A stretch of 36,765 bases of DNA from an uncultured Eubacteriales bacterium (GCA_900545865.1 URAN01000027.1:1-36765); one strand, 5' to 3'. Numbered from the stretch's first letter, positions 24,868 to 33,699 are shown. Notes: generated by a model from the sequence alone, not told the origin. A program made the numbers and translations.

Positions 24868-25767
24868 TTAATCCGAATCACACAACTCACCGACAGACGA
24901 ACGTATTCCCCTCTCGGTTATCCCCGATAAAAGCCGTGAATCGGTCAGAGTTCCAACTACATCGCCGTTGTCATCGATAACGCACACTATATTACATCGG
25001 TTCGAGGATAAATGTTTAAGTATAAACCTCGCCGGGGCGGAATAATGCGCCGCAAAAACAGCGCCTTTGGCAAACTCATCGCTCCGCATTCTTTTTGCGC
25101 CCTCAATCACCTGATACACCGCTCGTTTTGAAATGTTTTTTTGTTCGTTCAAAAGGCTGTTTAACATAAATGCGGCAATCAATATAAGCGAAAAATTAAA
25201 TTTCAGCTTTATTATTCCGTATCCTGCCGCCGCAAATATAATCACTATCGGAACACGGCTCAATCTGACCGTTATCCGATACGCGCGGATGCTTCCCGTT
25301 ATACACGACAGCGCCGCCCTCAGCACCCTTCCGCCGTCAAGCGGCAAAATCGGGAGCATATTCAATATTGCCATCGCTGTGTTACAACTTATAAAATAAT
25401 CATACAACCGATACATACCGAGCCTATCGCCGAGCATCACCGCTGCCCCGACCATCACCATATTCGAAAAAGGCCCGGCAAGCGCAATAAGTATTTCATC
25501 CGCCGAATTCTTTATCATATCGGCTTTAAGCCTTGCGCATACCCCAAACGGCTGAATCTCAACAAACGCTATTCCTATGCCGCGTTTTTTCGCCGCATAT
25601 ATGTGCGCCCCCTCATGAACCAGCGCACATATATATGCTGTTGACAGCTCGGCGGCATACCTGCCCAATATACTTGCGGCAAGCACGGGAAAAAACAGTA
25701 TATTAATGCGTAATATGCCCAAAATAGGAATATACATCAAATCTCTCACCCGAGTAGTCCGCATCAT
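24868..25767 (-). CDS. spoIVFB: SpoIVFB-like site-2 intramembrane metalloprotease with CBS region
   Basis: The M50 family protease that in Bacillus cleaves pro-sigma-K in the mother cell during sporulation. The 299-residue protein has about six membrane segments, the zinc site HEGAH (His51, Glu52, His55), and the second motif LPILPLDGG (Asp144). A cytosolic C-terminal CBS-like segment (~225-295, CVIDDNGDVVGTLTDSRLL) may bind ATP, as known for SpoIVFB. It overlaps the upstream gene by 4 bases (ATGA), so the two are translationally coupled. The same M50 group includes non-sporulation proteases, so the name rests on domain layout plus the small membrane partner. No sigK is visible in the window. 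Confidence 0.8.
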   Translation of the reverse strand: MMRTTRVRDLMYIPILGILRINILFFPVLAASILGRYAAELSTAYICALVHEGAHIYAAKKRGIGIAFVEIQPFGVCARLKADMIKNSADEILIALAGPFSNMVMVGAAVMLGDRLGMYRLYDYFISCNTAMAILNMLPILPLDGGRVLRAALSCITGSIRAYRITVRLSRVPIVIIFAAAGYGIIKLKFNFSLILIAAFMLNSLLNEQKNISKRAVYQVIEGAKRMRSDEFAKGAVFAAHYSAPARFILKHLSSNRCNIVCVIDDNGDVVGTLTDSRLLSGITERGIRSSVGELCDSD

Positions 25768-26105
25768 TGGAAAGTAACGCCGTTCATAGGATTATCCGTG
25801 TTATTTACATTATTATCCGGCTGTGATTCGGACGTTCCCTCCTCCGCTCTCCTGTCGGACGGAATCATCCGATACAGCCTTTCCGCCGCCGCTTTGACAG
25901 AACTTATGCTGTCTAAGCCGAACGCGTTGTTTCTGAGCGCTCTTCCGAATGCGGATGTGTATGCTTTTATTTTTTCGCCGCCCGTAACATTCGCCGCCGC
26001 GATTATCGCAAAGCATAATACAGCCGTGACGGTTCGGCGCAAAAATGATGATGAAAAATTCGATTTTTCATCGGGTTTTCGTTTTAAATCATTGTTTGTC
26101 GGCAT
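25764..26105 (-). CDS. Small single-pass membrane protein, possible SpoIVFA counterpart
   Basis: The 113-residue protein has a basic N-terminus, one membrane segment at ~25-42 (VTAVLCFAIIAAANVTGG) and a polar, low-complexity C-terminal half rich in Asn, Glu and Ser. I recognise no domain. It is coupled by a 4-base overlap to the SpoIVFB-like gene, the position held by spoIVFA in Bacillus, where SpoIVFA anchors and inhibits SpoIVFB. It lacks the M23-like domain of SpoIVFA. The role as a partner is inferred from position and topology only. The start is the ATG at 26105, 8 bases after GAGG; a GTG at 26114 lies inside that binding site. Confidence 0.7.
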   Translation of the reverse strand: MPTNNDLKRKPDEKSNFSSSFLRRTVTAVLCFAIIAAANVTGGEKIKAYTSAFGRALRNNAFGLDSISSVKAAAERLYRMIPSDRRAEEGTSESQPDNNVNNTDNPMNGVTFQ

Positions 26106-26153
26106 ATTCTTCACCTCTTATTAAATTTTATTTAACTTTGTCCGCAATTATGC

Positions 26154-26182
26154 TTGAAAGTTTTGCCGTTTTAGTGTATTAT
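26154..26182 (+). promoter_or_regulatory. Promoter of the radical SAM operon
   Basis: TTGAAA (26154-26159), 17 bases, TATTAT (26177-26182), 37 bases before the ATG. Confidence 0.65.
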
Positions 26183-26219
26183 ATAGTATAGCAATAAAGA
26201 AAACAATCGGAGGATATAT

Positions 26220-28064
26220 ATGTATAGGTCAAAATTCGAATTATGTCTTAAAAGGGTACAAAAACCGGCTCGGTATATAGGAAACGAGTTCAACAGCGTT
26301 CACAAGGAAATAACGCCCGATATTATGTCGTTTGCGTTTTGCTTTCCGGATATATACGAGGTCGGTATGTCGCATTTGGGAATGAAAATTCTATATCATA
26401 TGTTAAATGACCGCGATGATACGGTTTGCGAACGCGTTTTTGCACCCTGGGACGATATGGAAAAGGAAATGAACAAAGAAGGAATCCCTCTGCTTTCAAT
26501 GGAAAGCTATACTCCCGTTAAAAATTTTGATATGGTGGGTTTTACTCTGCAATATGAGATGAGCTATTCCAACATAGTAAATATGTTAAGGCTTGCCGAA
26601 ATTCCCCTGCGCACGTCAGAGCGCGGCTTGAACGACCCGTTCGTGTGCTGTGGCGGTCCGTGTGCATATCATGCCGAACCGCTCTCGATTTTGGTTGATT
26701 TTTTCATTCTCGGCGAAGGCGAAGATGTTCTCGGCGAGGTTATGGACGCATACAAAGTTTGGAAAGCGAGCGGAGAGAGCCGCGAGAGATACCTCGAAAT
26801 CATATCTCAAATTCCCGGAATATACATTCCGTCATTTTATGATGTGGAATACAATGACGATAACACAATAAAATCGTTTGCACCGAACCGCCCGAATGTT
26901 CCGCAAAAGGTTCGCAAGCGCATTATCAAAGACCTTGACAAGACCTATATTCCCGAAAAGCTTATCGTGCCGTTCACCGAAACGGTTCACGACCGAATTA
27001 TGCTTGAAATTTTCCGCGGTTGTATACGCGGCTGTCGATTTTGTCAGGCGGGATATGTATACCGCCCCGTAAGAGAGCGCAGCGTTGAACGGCTGACCGC
27101 TGTTGCCGAAAACTCAATAAACGCAACGGGATACGAAGAAATGTCTATTTCGTCGCTCAGCACAAGCGATTATACCTGTTTAAAAGAACTTATCGACAAT
27201 CTTTTGGATATAACCGTTGATAAGAGAATAAACCTTTCTCTTCCGTCGTTGAGAGTTGACAACTTTTCTATGGAACTGATGGAAAAGGTTCAAAAAGTCA
27301 AAAAGAGCGGCTTAACCTTTGCGCCCGAGGCAGGCACGCAAAGGCTAAGGGATGTGATAAACAAAAACGTAAAAGAGGCGGACTTGATGCGAACCTCAAA
27401 GATTGCGTTTGGTGGCGGATATAACAGGATGAAACTCTATTTTATGCTCGGACTTCCCACCGAGACCGATGAGGATGTTCTCGGCATCGGGGTTCTTGCG
27501 CAAAAGGTTATCGACAGCTTTTTTGAGCTTCCCATAGAGGAGCGCAAAGGGCGTTCGGTATCCGTAACGGTCAGCACATCTCTTTTTGTACCGAAACCGT
27601 TCACACCCTTTCAATGGGAGCCTCAAAACACGATTGCGGAACTCGAACGCAAAGCTTCAATGCTGAACCACAGCATCAAGAACCGTAAAATAATCTATAA
27701 CTGGCACGCGAGCGATGTAAGCTTTCTCGAAGAGGTCTTTGCAAAGGGCGACAGACGGCTCGGTGAGGTTATGATTTCAGCGGTAGAAATGGGTTGTAAA
27801 TTCGACAGCTGGTCAGACTTTTTTGATTTTGACAAGTGGATGAAAGCGTTCGAAATGCACGGCATAGATCCCAAATTCTACGCTTACAGAACGATTCCGT
27901 ATGATGAAATTCTGCCGTGGGATTATGCTGATGTGGGCGTTTCGAAAGCATTTTTAATTTCGGAACGCGAAAAGGCATATCGCGGCGAAACAACCCCGTC
28001 ATGCCGCGAAAAATGTTCGGGCTGCGGCGCAGCCGCATTCGGAGGAGGTGTTTGCTTTGAGTAA
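26220..28064 (+). CDS. B12-binding-fold radical SAM protein (TIGR03960 type)
   Basis: The 614-residue cytosolic protein has an N-terminal B12-binding-like region (~35-190) and a radical SAM core whose [4Fe-4S] cysteines are Cys268, Cys272 and Cys275 (CIRGCRFCQAG). Further family segments are GLTFAPEAGTQRLRDVINKN, KLYFMLGLPTETDEDV and a C-terminal Cys-rich end (CREKCSGCGAAAFGGG). The reaction of this family is not established to my knowledge. It is nearly always paired with the DUF2344 protein that follows, as here, where the reading frames overlap. Elsewhere the pair often precedes ribonuclease G and rplU; those are absent here. GGAGG precedes the ATG. Confidence 0.93.
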   Translation: MYRSKFELCLKRVQKPARYIGNEFNSVHKEITPDIMSFAFCFPDIYEVGMSHLGMKILYHMLNDRDDTVCERVFAPWDDMEKEMNKEGIPLLSMESYTPVKNFDMVGFTLQYEMSYSNIVNMLRLAEIPLRTSERGLNDPFVCCGGPCAYHAEPLSILVDFFILGEGEDVLGEVMDAYKVWKASGESRERYLEIISQIPGIYIPSFYDVEYNDDNTIKSFAPNRPNVPQKVRKRIIKDLDKTYIPEKLIVPFTETVHDRIMLEIFRGCIRGCRFCQAGYVYRPVRERSVERLTAVAENSINATGYEEMSISSLSTSDYTCLKELIDNLLDITVDKRINLSLPSLRVDNFSMELMEKVQKVKKSGLTFAPEAGTQRLRDVINKNVKEADLMRTSKIAFGGGYNRMKLYFMLGLPTETDEDVLGIGVLAQKVIDSFFELPIEERKGRSVSVTVSTSLFVPKPFTPFQWEPQNTIAELERKASMLNHSIKNRKIIYNWHASDVSFLEEVFAKGDRRLGEVMISAVEMGCKFDSWSDFFDFDKWMKAFEMHGIDPKFYAYRTIPYDEILPWDYADVGVSKAFLISEREKAYRGETTPSCREKCSGCGAAAFGGGVCFE

Positions 28065-28740
28065 AAGACGAATACGTTTTTCAAAACAGGATATGGCAAA
28101 GTTTATTTCGCACCTTGACCTTTTGCGGTGTTTCACGCGCGCAATCGGGCGAAGCGGTCTGCCTGCCGTGTTCACACAGGGCTTTAATCCGCATATAAAA
28201 ATGACGTTTGCCCTTCCTCTGCCCGTTGGGGTTACAAGCGATTGCGAATCCGTTGATATTACATTTGAGGACGGCATAACGGACGGCGAAATATTGCAAA
28301 AGCTCAATGATAATCTTCCTCCCGACATACGGATTACATCTGTCGGCGAACCGCGCGACAGGGCAGCTGATATAGTATGTGCCGAATATTCGGTTGTCTT
28401 AAAATCGGACACGCCCGTTTCAAAGACGGCGATTGACGCATTTTTTGCCATGCCCGAAATAACGGTTATGAAAAAGACAAAAAAGAAAACCGAAAAACCC
28501 ATTAACATAATGGATTATATCCGCGCATGGGAGATAACGGATATGTGCGATGATTCGGTGACATTAAGGCTTGTTCTTGACGCGGGGGGCGAAAGGAATC
28601 TCAAACCCGACACACTTGTCTCGGCTTTTTGCAAGCTCAACCCCGATATTGTTCCCGAAAACGCCGATATAAACCGAACGGAAATATTTTGCCGTGCCGA
28701 CGGCACGGGCAATGAGGCTGTTATAAAAAAATTTGAATAA
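28057..28740 (+). CDS. DUF2344 / TIGR03936 radical SAM-linked protein
   Basis: The 227-residue protein opens with the family pattern RIRFSKQDMAKFISHLDLLRC and contains GLPAVFTQGFNPHIKM and ALPLPVGV. In some bacteria the same domain is fused to the radical SAM protein; here it is separate but overlaps it by 8 bases. I choose the TTG at 28057, eight bases after GGAGGAGG; the in-frame GTG at 28048 is part of that binding site. The biochemical function is unknown to me. It is presumed to act with the upstream radical SAM protein on tRNA or rRNA, an inference from family context only. Confidence 0.88.
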   Translation: MSKRRIRFSKQDMAKFISHLDLLRCFTRAIGRSGLPAVFTQGFNPHIKMTFALPLPVGVTSDCESVDITFEDGITDGEILQKLNDNLPPDIRITSVGEPRDRAADIVCAEYSVVLKSDTPVSKTAIDAFFAMPEITVMKKTKKKTEKPINIMDYIRAWEITDMCDDSVTLRLVLDAGGERNLKPDTLVSAFCKLNPDIVPENADINRTEIFCRADGTGNEAVIKKFE

Positions 28741-28878
28741 CAAAGAGGATAAAAATACGAAAAACAATAACGAAAATACACTCAATATTGAATAAGACAG
28801 ATAAACGAGCGCGACAAACAATATTATTTCAAGGATTTGAAAATAAATGAATCGGAGATTTAATCTCTCGGTATAACG

Positions 28879-28911
28879 AATGCGGCAGGGGCGAATTACC
28901 CCTGCCGCATT
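28879..28911. terminator. Perfect GC-rich hairpin between converging genes, possible terminator
   Basis: AATGCGGCAGGGG pairs perfectly with CCCCTGCCGCATT around a 7-base loop. It is midway between the DUF2344 gene and the leftward esterase, as expected for a shared terminator, but neither strand has a proper U run. Confidence 0.6.
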
Positions 28912-28951
28912 ACGGTTAAAGTTTAATTTTATGTTGTTTTGCCTGCGCTTA

Positions 28952-29911
28952 CTAAATAAGCTCTTTGAGCATCAAATATACCTTATCAGAATATCCCAAA
29001 AGCGGTTCGTGTTTAAAATCAGGATATATAGCCATCCTTTTTTCGGATTTAATCTTATTATACACTGCGAATTGTGCCGACGGCGGAACGGTATCATCCA
29101 TAAGTCCCACACCGATCATTACTTTGGCTTTTATCCTGTCCGCAAGGTGCTGAATATCAATATATCCGAGTTTTGTGAACACTTCTTCCTCTCGCGTGTG
29201 TTCAGGGTCAAAACTCCTGAAATAATCCTTTAACTCTGCATACGCACCGTTTGTCATTCCTGTCTGCCACACGCGTTTATAATCGGCCAAAAACGGATAA
29301 TGCACCGCCACAATCTTTATTTCGGGAACAAGCGCGGCACAGGCAAGGCTGAGACCTCCGCCTTGAGAACCGCCGTATACCGCAACGCGATTTTCGTCAA
29401 CGATATCCATCGCCATAACCGTTTTTGCCAAAATCACGGTATCGAGAAAGACCTGCCTAAAATACAGATTATCGGAATCGGAGTCATCCAAACCTCTTAT
29501 TATATGTCCGTGAAAGGTGTTTCCGTCAACGGGGTTTCTGTCCGACGACCTGCCACCCTGACCGCGGCAATCCATAGCCGCAACAACGAATCCCATATAT
29601 GCCGCCGCCAAATAATTCGACCACTCGTTCGAGCCGCTCGAATATCCGTGAAAGGTAAGTGCCGCCGGTGCCTTGCCGCAAATATTTTGAGGTATCAACA
29701 ACTTTGCATAAACCCTTCCGCCCCTTGTTCCGTTAAAATACATATCCATACACTTTATACCCGGAACGGAAAAATCACTCACGGTTATTTCCGCATTTAC
29801 ATCCGTCTCATCGGCCTCTTTGAGGGCGCGCACCCAATACTCATCAAAATCCTCGGGGCGCGGATTTGTTCCCATATATTGCTTTAACTGTTCCAAAAGC
29901 ATATCCGCCAT
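28952..29911 (-). CDS. Acetyl xylan esterase / cephalosporin-C deacetylase family (CE7)
   Basis: An alpha/beta-hydrolase that removes acetyl groups from small sugars such as acetylated xylo-oligosaccharides. From the ATG at 29911 it has 319 residues, the normal CE7 length. The motifs are RGQGG at 116-120, the nucleophile Ser182 in GGSQGG, Asp272 in GLMDDTVPP and His301 in FKHEP. No signal peptide is present, so it acts in the cytosol on imported sugars. The open frame extends to 29980, but the ATG at 29911 follows GGAAGAG at a suitable distance. It is monocistronic with its own promoter at 29971-29999. Confidence 0.93.
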   Translation of the reverse strand: MADMLLEQLKQYMGTNPRPEDFDEYWVRALKEADETDVNAEITVSDFSVPGIKCMDMYFNGTRGGRVYAKLLIPQNICGKAPAALTFHGYSSGSNEWSNYLAAAYMGFVVAAMDCRGQGGRSSDRNPVDGNTFHGHIIRGLDDSDSDNLYFRQVFLDTVILAKTVMAMDIVDENRVAVYGGSQGGGLSLACAALVPEIKIVAVHYPFLADYKRVWQTGMTNGAYAELKDYFRSFDPEHTREEEVFTKLGYIDIQHLADRIKAKVMIGVGLMDDTVPPSAQFAVYNKIKSEKRMAIYPDFKHEPLLGYSDKVYLMLKELI

Positions 29912-29970
29912 AAAAATCATCTCTTCCGTAATATAATGTCCGCGGTAATGCTCCGCACTTTTCTTTTCTA

Positions 29971-29999
29971 ATTCTATCACCGATTATATATAAAGTCAA
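29971..29999 (-). promoter_or_regulatory. Promoter of the CE7 esterase
   Basis: Minus strand TTGACT (29999-29994), 17 bases, TAGAAT (29976-29971); each box is one mismatch from consensus. Confidence 0.75.
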
Positions 30000-30000
30000 C

Positions 30001-30081
30001 GGATAATTTTTTGTCATTTGGTGCTAAAAACCTATTTTTTATGACGGTTTTGACTGTCCGCAACCAAATGATATATTATCC
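30001..30081. repeat. 81-base interrupted palindrome
   Basis: Nested inverted pairs share one centre: GGATAAT (30001-30007) with ATTATCC (30075-30081), and TCATTTGGT (30014-30022) with ACCAAATGA (30063-30071); a weaker AAAACC/GGTTTT pairing lies inside. It sits directly beyond the stop codon of the leftward fragment at 30086, so it may act as its terminator, or be a small palindromic insertion (MITE-like). Confidence 0.6.
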
Positions 30082-30085
30082 TACC

Positions 30086-31042
30086 CTATCTGTAAACCAC
30101 CGCCGCATAAACATTTCCGTTTTTGAGCTGTACAATAATTTTATCGCACTTGTCACCGAAAGATTTAAAATCACGTACAGAGCTTGAACGGTTGGTATAA
30201 ATCTTTTGGGCATCCTTTGCGCCGCTGTCATAAAACATACAGTTTATCGATGACAAATCTATCATCTCGTCCGTTTGAGTTCCGCTTTTATAACCCCAAC
30301 CGACATTATGCTCGCTAACCTCGCCCACATATCCGAACGAAAGCTGAAAATACTGGTCATAGGTCGCGTCAAACAGCGATGTTTGTTCGTTATAATTCTT
30401 CCAGTTCTTAAAATCAAATCCGCTCGGTCTGTACAATAATTCAATATCATGAACACGTCCTTTATAATTTGTTCGGTAACGTATCAGGTCGCCCTCTTTG
30501 ATTTCGGAAAGCTTGACGTTTCCCGTTTTGTATAGGTCGTTTTCGTATACGTTCACTGTATTCTCGCTGCCGTCACTGTCAATTAATTTCACCGTTCCGT
30601 CAATCAAGCCGTTCATAACATTCTCGATATTCCGTTTTATCGGCGCACCGTTAAAGAGCAATACCGCATCGGTTATATTTGCGCTCATTGTTCTGTCTTT
30701 TACATAATATTTTATTTCGTCTTTTGTATAAGATATAAAATCGGATATATCTATCTCGGTTATTTTTTCGCCGCCGTTTCGGGGCTTAAATACATAAACG
30801 AGTTTGTTTGTCGTATCTTCGTATATTCCGAACACTTCACAGCCTATAAACGATGTATATTCGGCGGCGTTATCTGTATAATAACCCGTGCCGCCGATAA
30901 TAACGCTCTTGTCGGATGAACTCACCTCGCGGCGAATATCGATTCCGTCCGCACCCGTCAATACGTCTTTTTTATACCCCATCGAGTTCGGAATCTCGAG
31001 CCACTCATACGCTTGGGCGTTTTGGCTTATACAAAGCGAAAT
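30086..31042 (-). pseudogene. 3' fragment of a surface-layer/SLH-type protein gene
   Basis: The frame is open from about 31042 to 30086, with a methionine at 30982 (298 residues from there). It begins abruptly: a stop lies at 31043-31045 and no ribosome binding site or signal peptide is present. The translated start (AYEWLEIPNSMGYKKDVLTG) resembles the stretch after the last S-layer homology repeat in clostridial surface proteins, followed by beta-rich sequence to a natural C-terminus. I recognise no catalytic domain. The missing part would carry the signal peptide and SLH repeats. It meets the truncated AraC gene head to head at ~31.01-31.04 kb. SLH origin is inferred from resemblance only. 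Confidence 0.6.
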
Positions 31043-31571
31043 TCAAAAATCACTTAACACCCTGCCCAACGTTTTTCACTCTTACGGCACGGAAAGGCTT
31101 ACTCAGATTTTTAAAAATATGCTCAATGCACAGAATCTGAACAATCCTGCAAAAAAATTTGTAATACAGGGCGGCGTGTCCGAAATTCTCGGTTGCTTTT
31201 TGGATGACGCGTCAAAGGAATATACGGGCGAATACGAGCAGTACCTTACCGCGGTCAATGCGGCTTGTTCGTTTATACAAAATAATCTCGAACAGCGTAT
31301 CACTCTGTCCGAGATTTCCAAAAAAGTGTGTTTAAGTCCGAGATTTTTTCACGGCGTTTTCAAGTCTGTCAAGGGCATAACACCGTCCGAATATCTTTTG
31401 GAACAGCGAATAATTCTTGCCAAAAAGCTGCTTCGGCTGAACAACTCCTCGCTCTCCGAAATCGCAATACAATGCGGTTTCGGAAGCCAAGGATATTTTA
31501 GCTATGTTTTTAAAAATTATACCGGAATCACGCCGAAAAAATATCGTGACAAAAAACAGATTATTATTTGA
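31026..31571 (+). pseudogene. 3' fragment of an AraC-family regulator gene
   Basis: The genuine part starts near 31026 (LIQSEIQKSLNTL). It holds the end of the regulatory domain and a complete AraC DNA-binding domain of two helix-turn-helix motifs (CSFIQNNLEQRITLSEISKK, then FHGVFKSVKGITPSEYLLEQ, then LSEIAIQCGFGSQGYFSYVF, then NYTGITPKKYR). The open frame extends left to 30888, but that part is the antisense of the neighbouring fragment and has no AraC character. The sensing N-terminus is missing, so the gene is probably dead, unless an internal start such as the ATG at 31120 makes a free DNA-binding domain. Confidence 0.75.
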
Positions 31572-31576
31572 TTTAA

Positions 31577-31624
31577 ATAAATAAAAAATCAAAGTCATTG
31601 GAACGACCCCGATTTTTTATTTAT
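31577..31624 (+). terminator. Terminator after the AraC fragment
   Basis: ATAAATAAAAAATC (31577-31590) pairs with GATTTTTTATTTAT (31611-31624); the 3' arm itself is T-rich. Confidence 0.65.
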
Positions 31625-31644
31625 CTCGGCATAGCTTGCGGCAA

Positions 31645-31684
31645 AGCAAAAGCGCCCGGCCGCACATAAGCACAGCCGAGCGCA
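31645..31684 (-). terminator. Terminator of cotJC
   Basis: On the minus strand GCGCTCGGC (31683-31675) pairs with GCCGGGCGC (31660-31652, one G-U), followed by TTTTGCTTT. It lies 10 bases past the cotJC stop codon. Confidence 0.8.
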
Positions 31685-31692
31685 CTTTACCG

Positions 31693-31902
31693 TTATTTTT
31701 CGCTTTTGTTCATATCCGCGCCACGGCACATCTTAGACCGCGGCCTGTTCTGTAACCTGTCTAACGCTTCACCGAAACGCTGGAAGTGAACGACTTCGCG
31801 TTCACGCAGGAATTTTATTACATCATTGACATCGGGGTTATCCGAAACCCTCAGGATATTATCGTATACCGCTCTCGCTTTTTGCTCTGCTGCAATTATG
31901 TA
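31693..31902 (-). pseudogene. cotJC: 3' part of cotJC (manganese-catalase-like spore coat protein), interrupted
   Basis: The fragment encodes the last ~70 residues of CotJC: IIAAEQKARAVYDNILRV, then FLREREVVHFQRFGEAL with the Glu and His ligands of the di-manganese site. Full CotJC has about 190 residues, so roughly two-thirds is missing on the 5' side. Homology starts exactly where the serine recombinase gene ends (recombinase stop 31914-31916). A TTG-started frame from 31926 reads through the junction but its first nine codons are element sequence. The stop codon and terminator are intact, with no decay in the remaining part. This fits either a gene destroyed by insertion or a split gene restored by excision. 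The other half is not in the window. Confidence 0.85.
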
Positions 31903-31913
31903 AGAACAACAAC

Positions 31914-33488
31914 TTAAAAATTCCAATGAATTTCAATCGGAACATTCCTTGTGCCGGGAATACGTCTGCCGACCGAAATATAATCGATAAACGTTTCAAC
32001 AATTTCACGGCTCAGATGTTCCGAATTTGTGTACTTCTCGATAAGCTCGCGGCGATTACCGCCGATTTCAATTTTTTCATCGAGTTCGGATAACCGCTTT
32101 TCGCCGTCTGCAACCGCGCGCTCCAATCTTTCTTTCTCGGCTGAAAAGTTTTTTGATAAATCAATGAAATCACTTTCCGAAATCAATCCTTTTACCTTGT
32201 CCATATAAATATCGCGAATGCCTTTTGCGTATTCCGCCATTTTTTTATTACAGGCGGCAATTTCCGAAATCAGTCTTTCTTTCCTGTCTTGCGGATTATT
32301 GCAAAATTCTATATTTTGCTCCAATTCTTCTTTGTCAAGATATTCATCCGACAAACGGTTAATTTCATCAACAACCGTTTTTTCCAATCTGTCAACCGAG
32401 ATAAACGCTCCGTCGCATACGTCTTTGGCAACGCGTTTGGTGGGACATTGAAGATAACGCTTGCTGCGGCTTTTGGATGACCGCATTATATAGCCACATC
32501 CGGCACATCGAACTTTTTGGGCGAACATTCCTATCTCGCCTGTTGCAAACGGTTTTGCACGTTCGGCAACCATTTTTTGCACCCTGTCCCATAATTCGCG
32601 GTCAATGATAGGCTCGTGAGTTCCCTCAACAATATACCATTTACTTTTGGGACGAGGTTTATTCTGTTTTGTTTTATATGACACGCTGCCGTATTTACCC
32701 TGCACCATATTTCCGATATAGATTTCGTTTATCAGCATAGCGGATATAGCTGAATACTTCCACAGTGTACCGATTTTTGTTTTTGGCTGTTTGTATCGCA
32801 AGCCATGCAATCTTTTGTATTCTGTCGGGTTTGGTATACCCCTGTCATTTAACAGTCGGGCAATGGCTGTTTTGCCGTAACCCTGTGAAAAAAGTGTAAA
32901 AACTTCTCTTACAACGGCGGCGGCTTCTTCGTCAATAATCAAGTGTCCCTTTCGGTCGGGGTCTTTTTTATATCCGTAGAGCGCAAATGCACCGATATGA
33001 AAACCGTTTTTTCGTCTGTTTATCAAAACGCTTTTGATGTTGTCCGACATATCCTCCAAATACCACTCATTCACAAGCCCGTTTATCTGTCTTGACTTTT
33101 TATTGCCCTTATTTGCCGTATCGGCATTATCGACAATACTCACAAAGCGAATGCCCCATAGCGGAAATAGCCCGTGTATATATTTTTCCACCAATTCAAG
33201 TTCGCGGGTAAACCGCGATTGGGTTTTACAGAGTATAACATCAAACTTTTTGTTTTCGGCATCGGAGAGCAAGCGGTTAAATTCAGGCCGCTTTCTGTCC
33301 GCCCCTGCATAATCGTCATCGCTGTAAATGTTGTAAACATCCCACCCCTGTTCCATAGCATACTGCATAAGCATTGCTTTCTGATTCTGTATGCTGTTTG
33401 AGTCATCCGATTCAAATTGTTTGTTTCTGTCTTCCTCGGATAAGCGGCAATAAATGGCTGCCTTTGTTCTCACTTTCTTTTTCTGCAT
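31914..33488 (-). CDS. Large serine recombinase (site-specific integrase)
   Basis: It catalyses integration and excision of a mobile element by cutting both att sites through a serine-DNA bond. The 524-residue protein has the resolvase-type catalytic domain (1-150, nucleophile Ser17 in AAIYCRLSEED, arginines in QSRFTREL), a recombinase domain (~165-270, YGYKKDPDRKGHLIIDEEAA), a zinc ribbon (~309-345, RCAGCGYIM then LQC and C) and a coiled coil (~375-460). GAGGTG lies 7 bases before the ATG. It looks intact and active. Its 3' end abuts the cotJC fragment, placing one att site at about 31.90-31.92 kb; recombinase genes usually lie at one end of their element. Confidence 0.95.
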   Translation of the reverse strand: MQKKKVRTKAAIYCRLSEEDRNKQFESDDSNSIQNQKAMLMQYAMEQGWDVYNIYSDDDYAGADRKRPEFNRLLSDAENKKFDVILCKTQSRFTRELELVEKYIHGLFPLWGIRFVSIVDNADTANKGNKKSRQINGLVNEWYLEDMSDNIKSVLINRRKNGFHIGAFALYGYKKDPDRKGHLIIDEEAAAVVREVFTLFSQGYGKTAIARLLNDRGIPNPTEYKRLHGLRYKQPKTKIGTLWKYSAISAMLINEIYIGNMVQGKYGSVSYKTKQNKPRPKSKWYIVEGTHEPIIDRELWDRVQKMVAERAKPFATGEIGMFAQKVRCAGCGYIMRSSKSRSKRYLQCPTKRVAKDVCDGAFISVDRLEKTVVDEINRLSDEYLDKEELEQNIEFCNNPQDRKERLISEIAACNKKMAEYAKGIRDIYMDKVKGLISESDFIDLSKNFSAEKERLERAVADGEKRLSELDEKIEIGGNRRELIEKYTNSEHLSREIVETFIDYISVGRRIPGTRNVPIEIHWNF

Positions 33489-33489
33489 C

Positions 33490-33660
33490 TCATCTCACCT
33501 CTTTTCGTTTCGGATAATACACATATATGAACGGCAGCACGTCCTCTATTACAAAAAAAGAGCTGCCAATAAAATCGGCAAACTCTTTAGAATTCAATTT
33601 GTTCATTTCACATTGCATAAATCTGACGAATCTAAAAAATATCTCTTTCGAATCCGACAT
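33490..33660 (-). CDS. Small hypothetical protein directly upstream of the recombinase
   Basis: From the ATG at 33660 it encodes 56 residues (MSDSKEIFFRFVRFMQCEMN, then KLNSKEFADFIGSSFFVIED, then LPFIYVYYPKRKEVR). It is mixed hydrophobic and charged, with no clear membrane segment and no recognised domain. The stop codon lies one base before the recombinase ATG, so it is probably co-translated with it. Small ORFs in this place can encode recombination directionality factors, but nothing in this one proves that. A further ATG at 33681 is also in frame. No strong ribosome binding site is seen for either. Confidence 0.45.
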   Translation of the reverse strand: MSDSKEIFFRFVRFMQCEMNKLNSKEFADFIGSSFFVIEDVLPFIYVYYPKRKEVR

Positions 33661-33699
33661 AGTTCTGCGAAACAATCTCAATTAATTTTTTATCTCAAA

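Noticed and set aside
30888..31025. N-terminal 46 codons of the long AraC-type open frame as genuine protein
   Set aside because: They are the exact antisense of the SLH-like fragment, do not resemble an AraC sensing domain and have no ribosome binding site.
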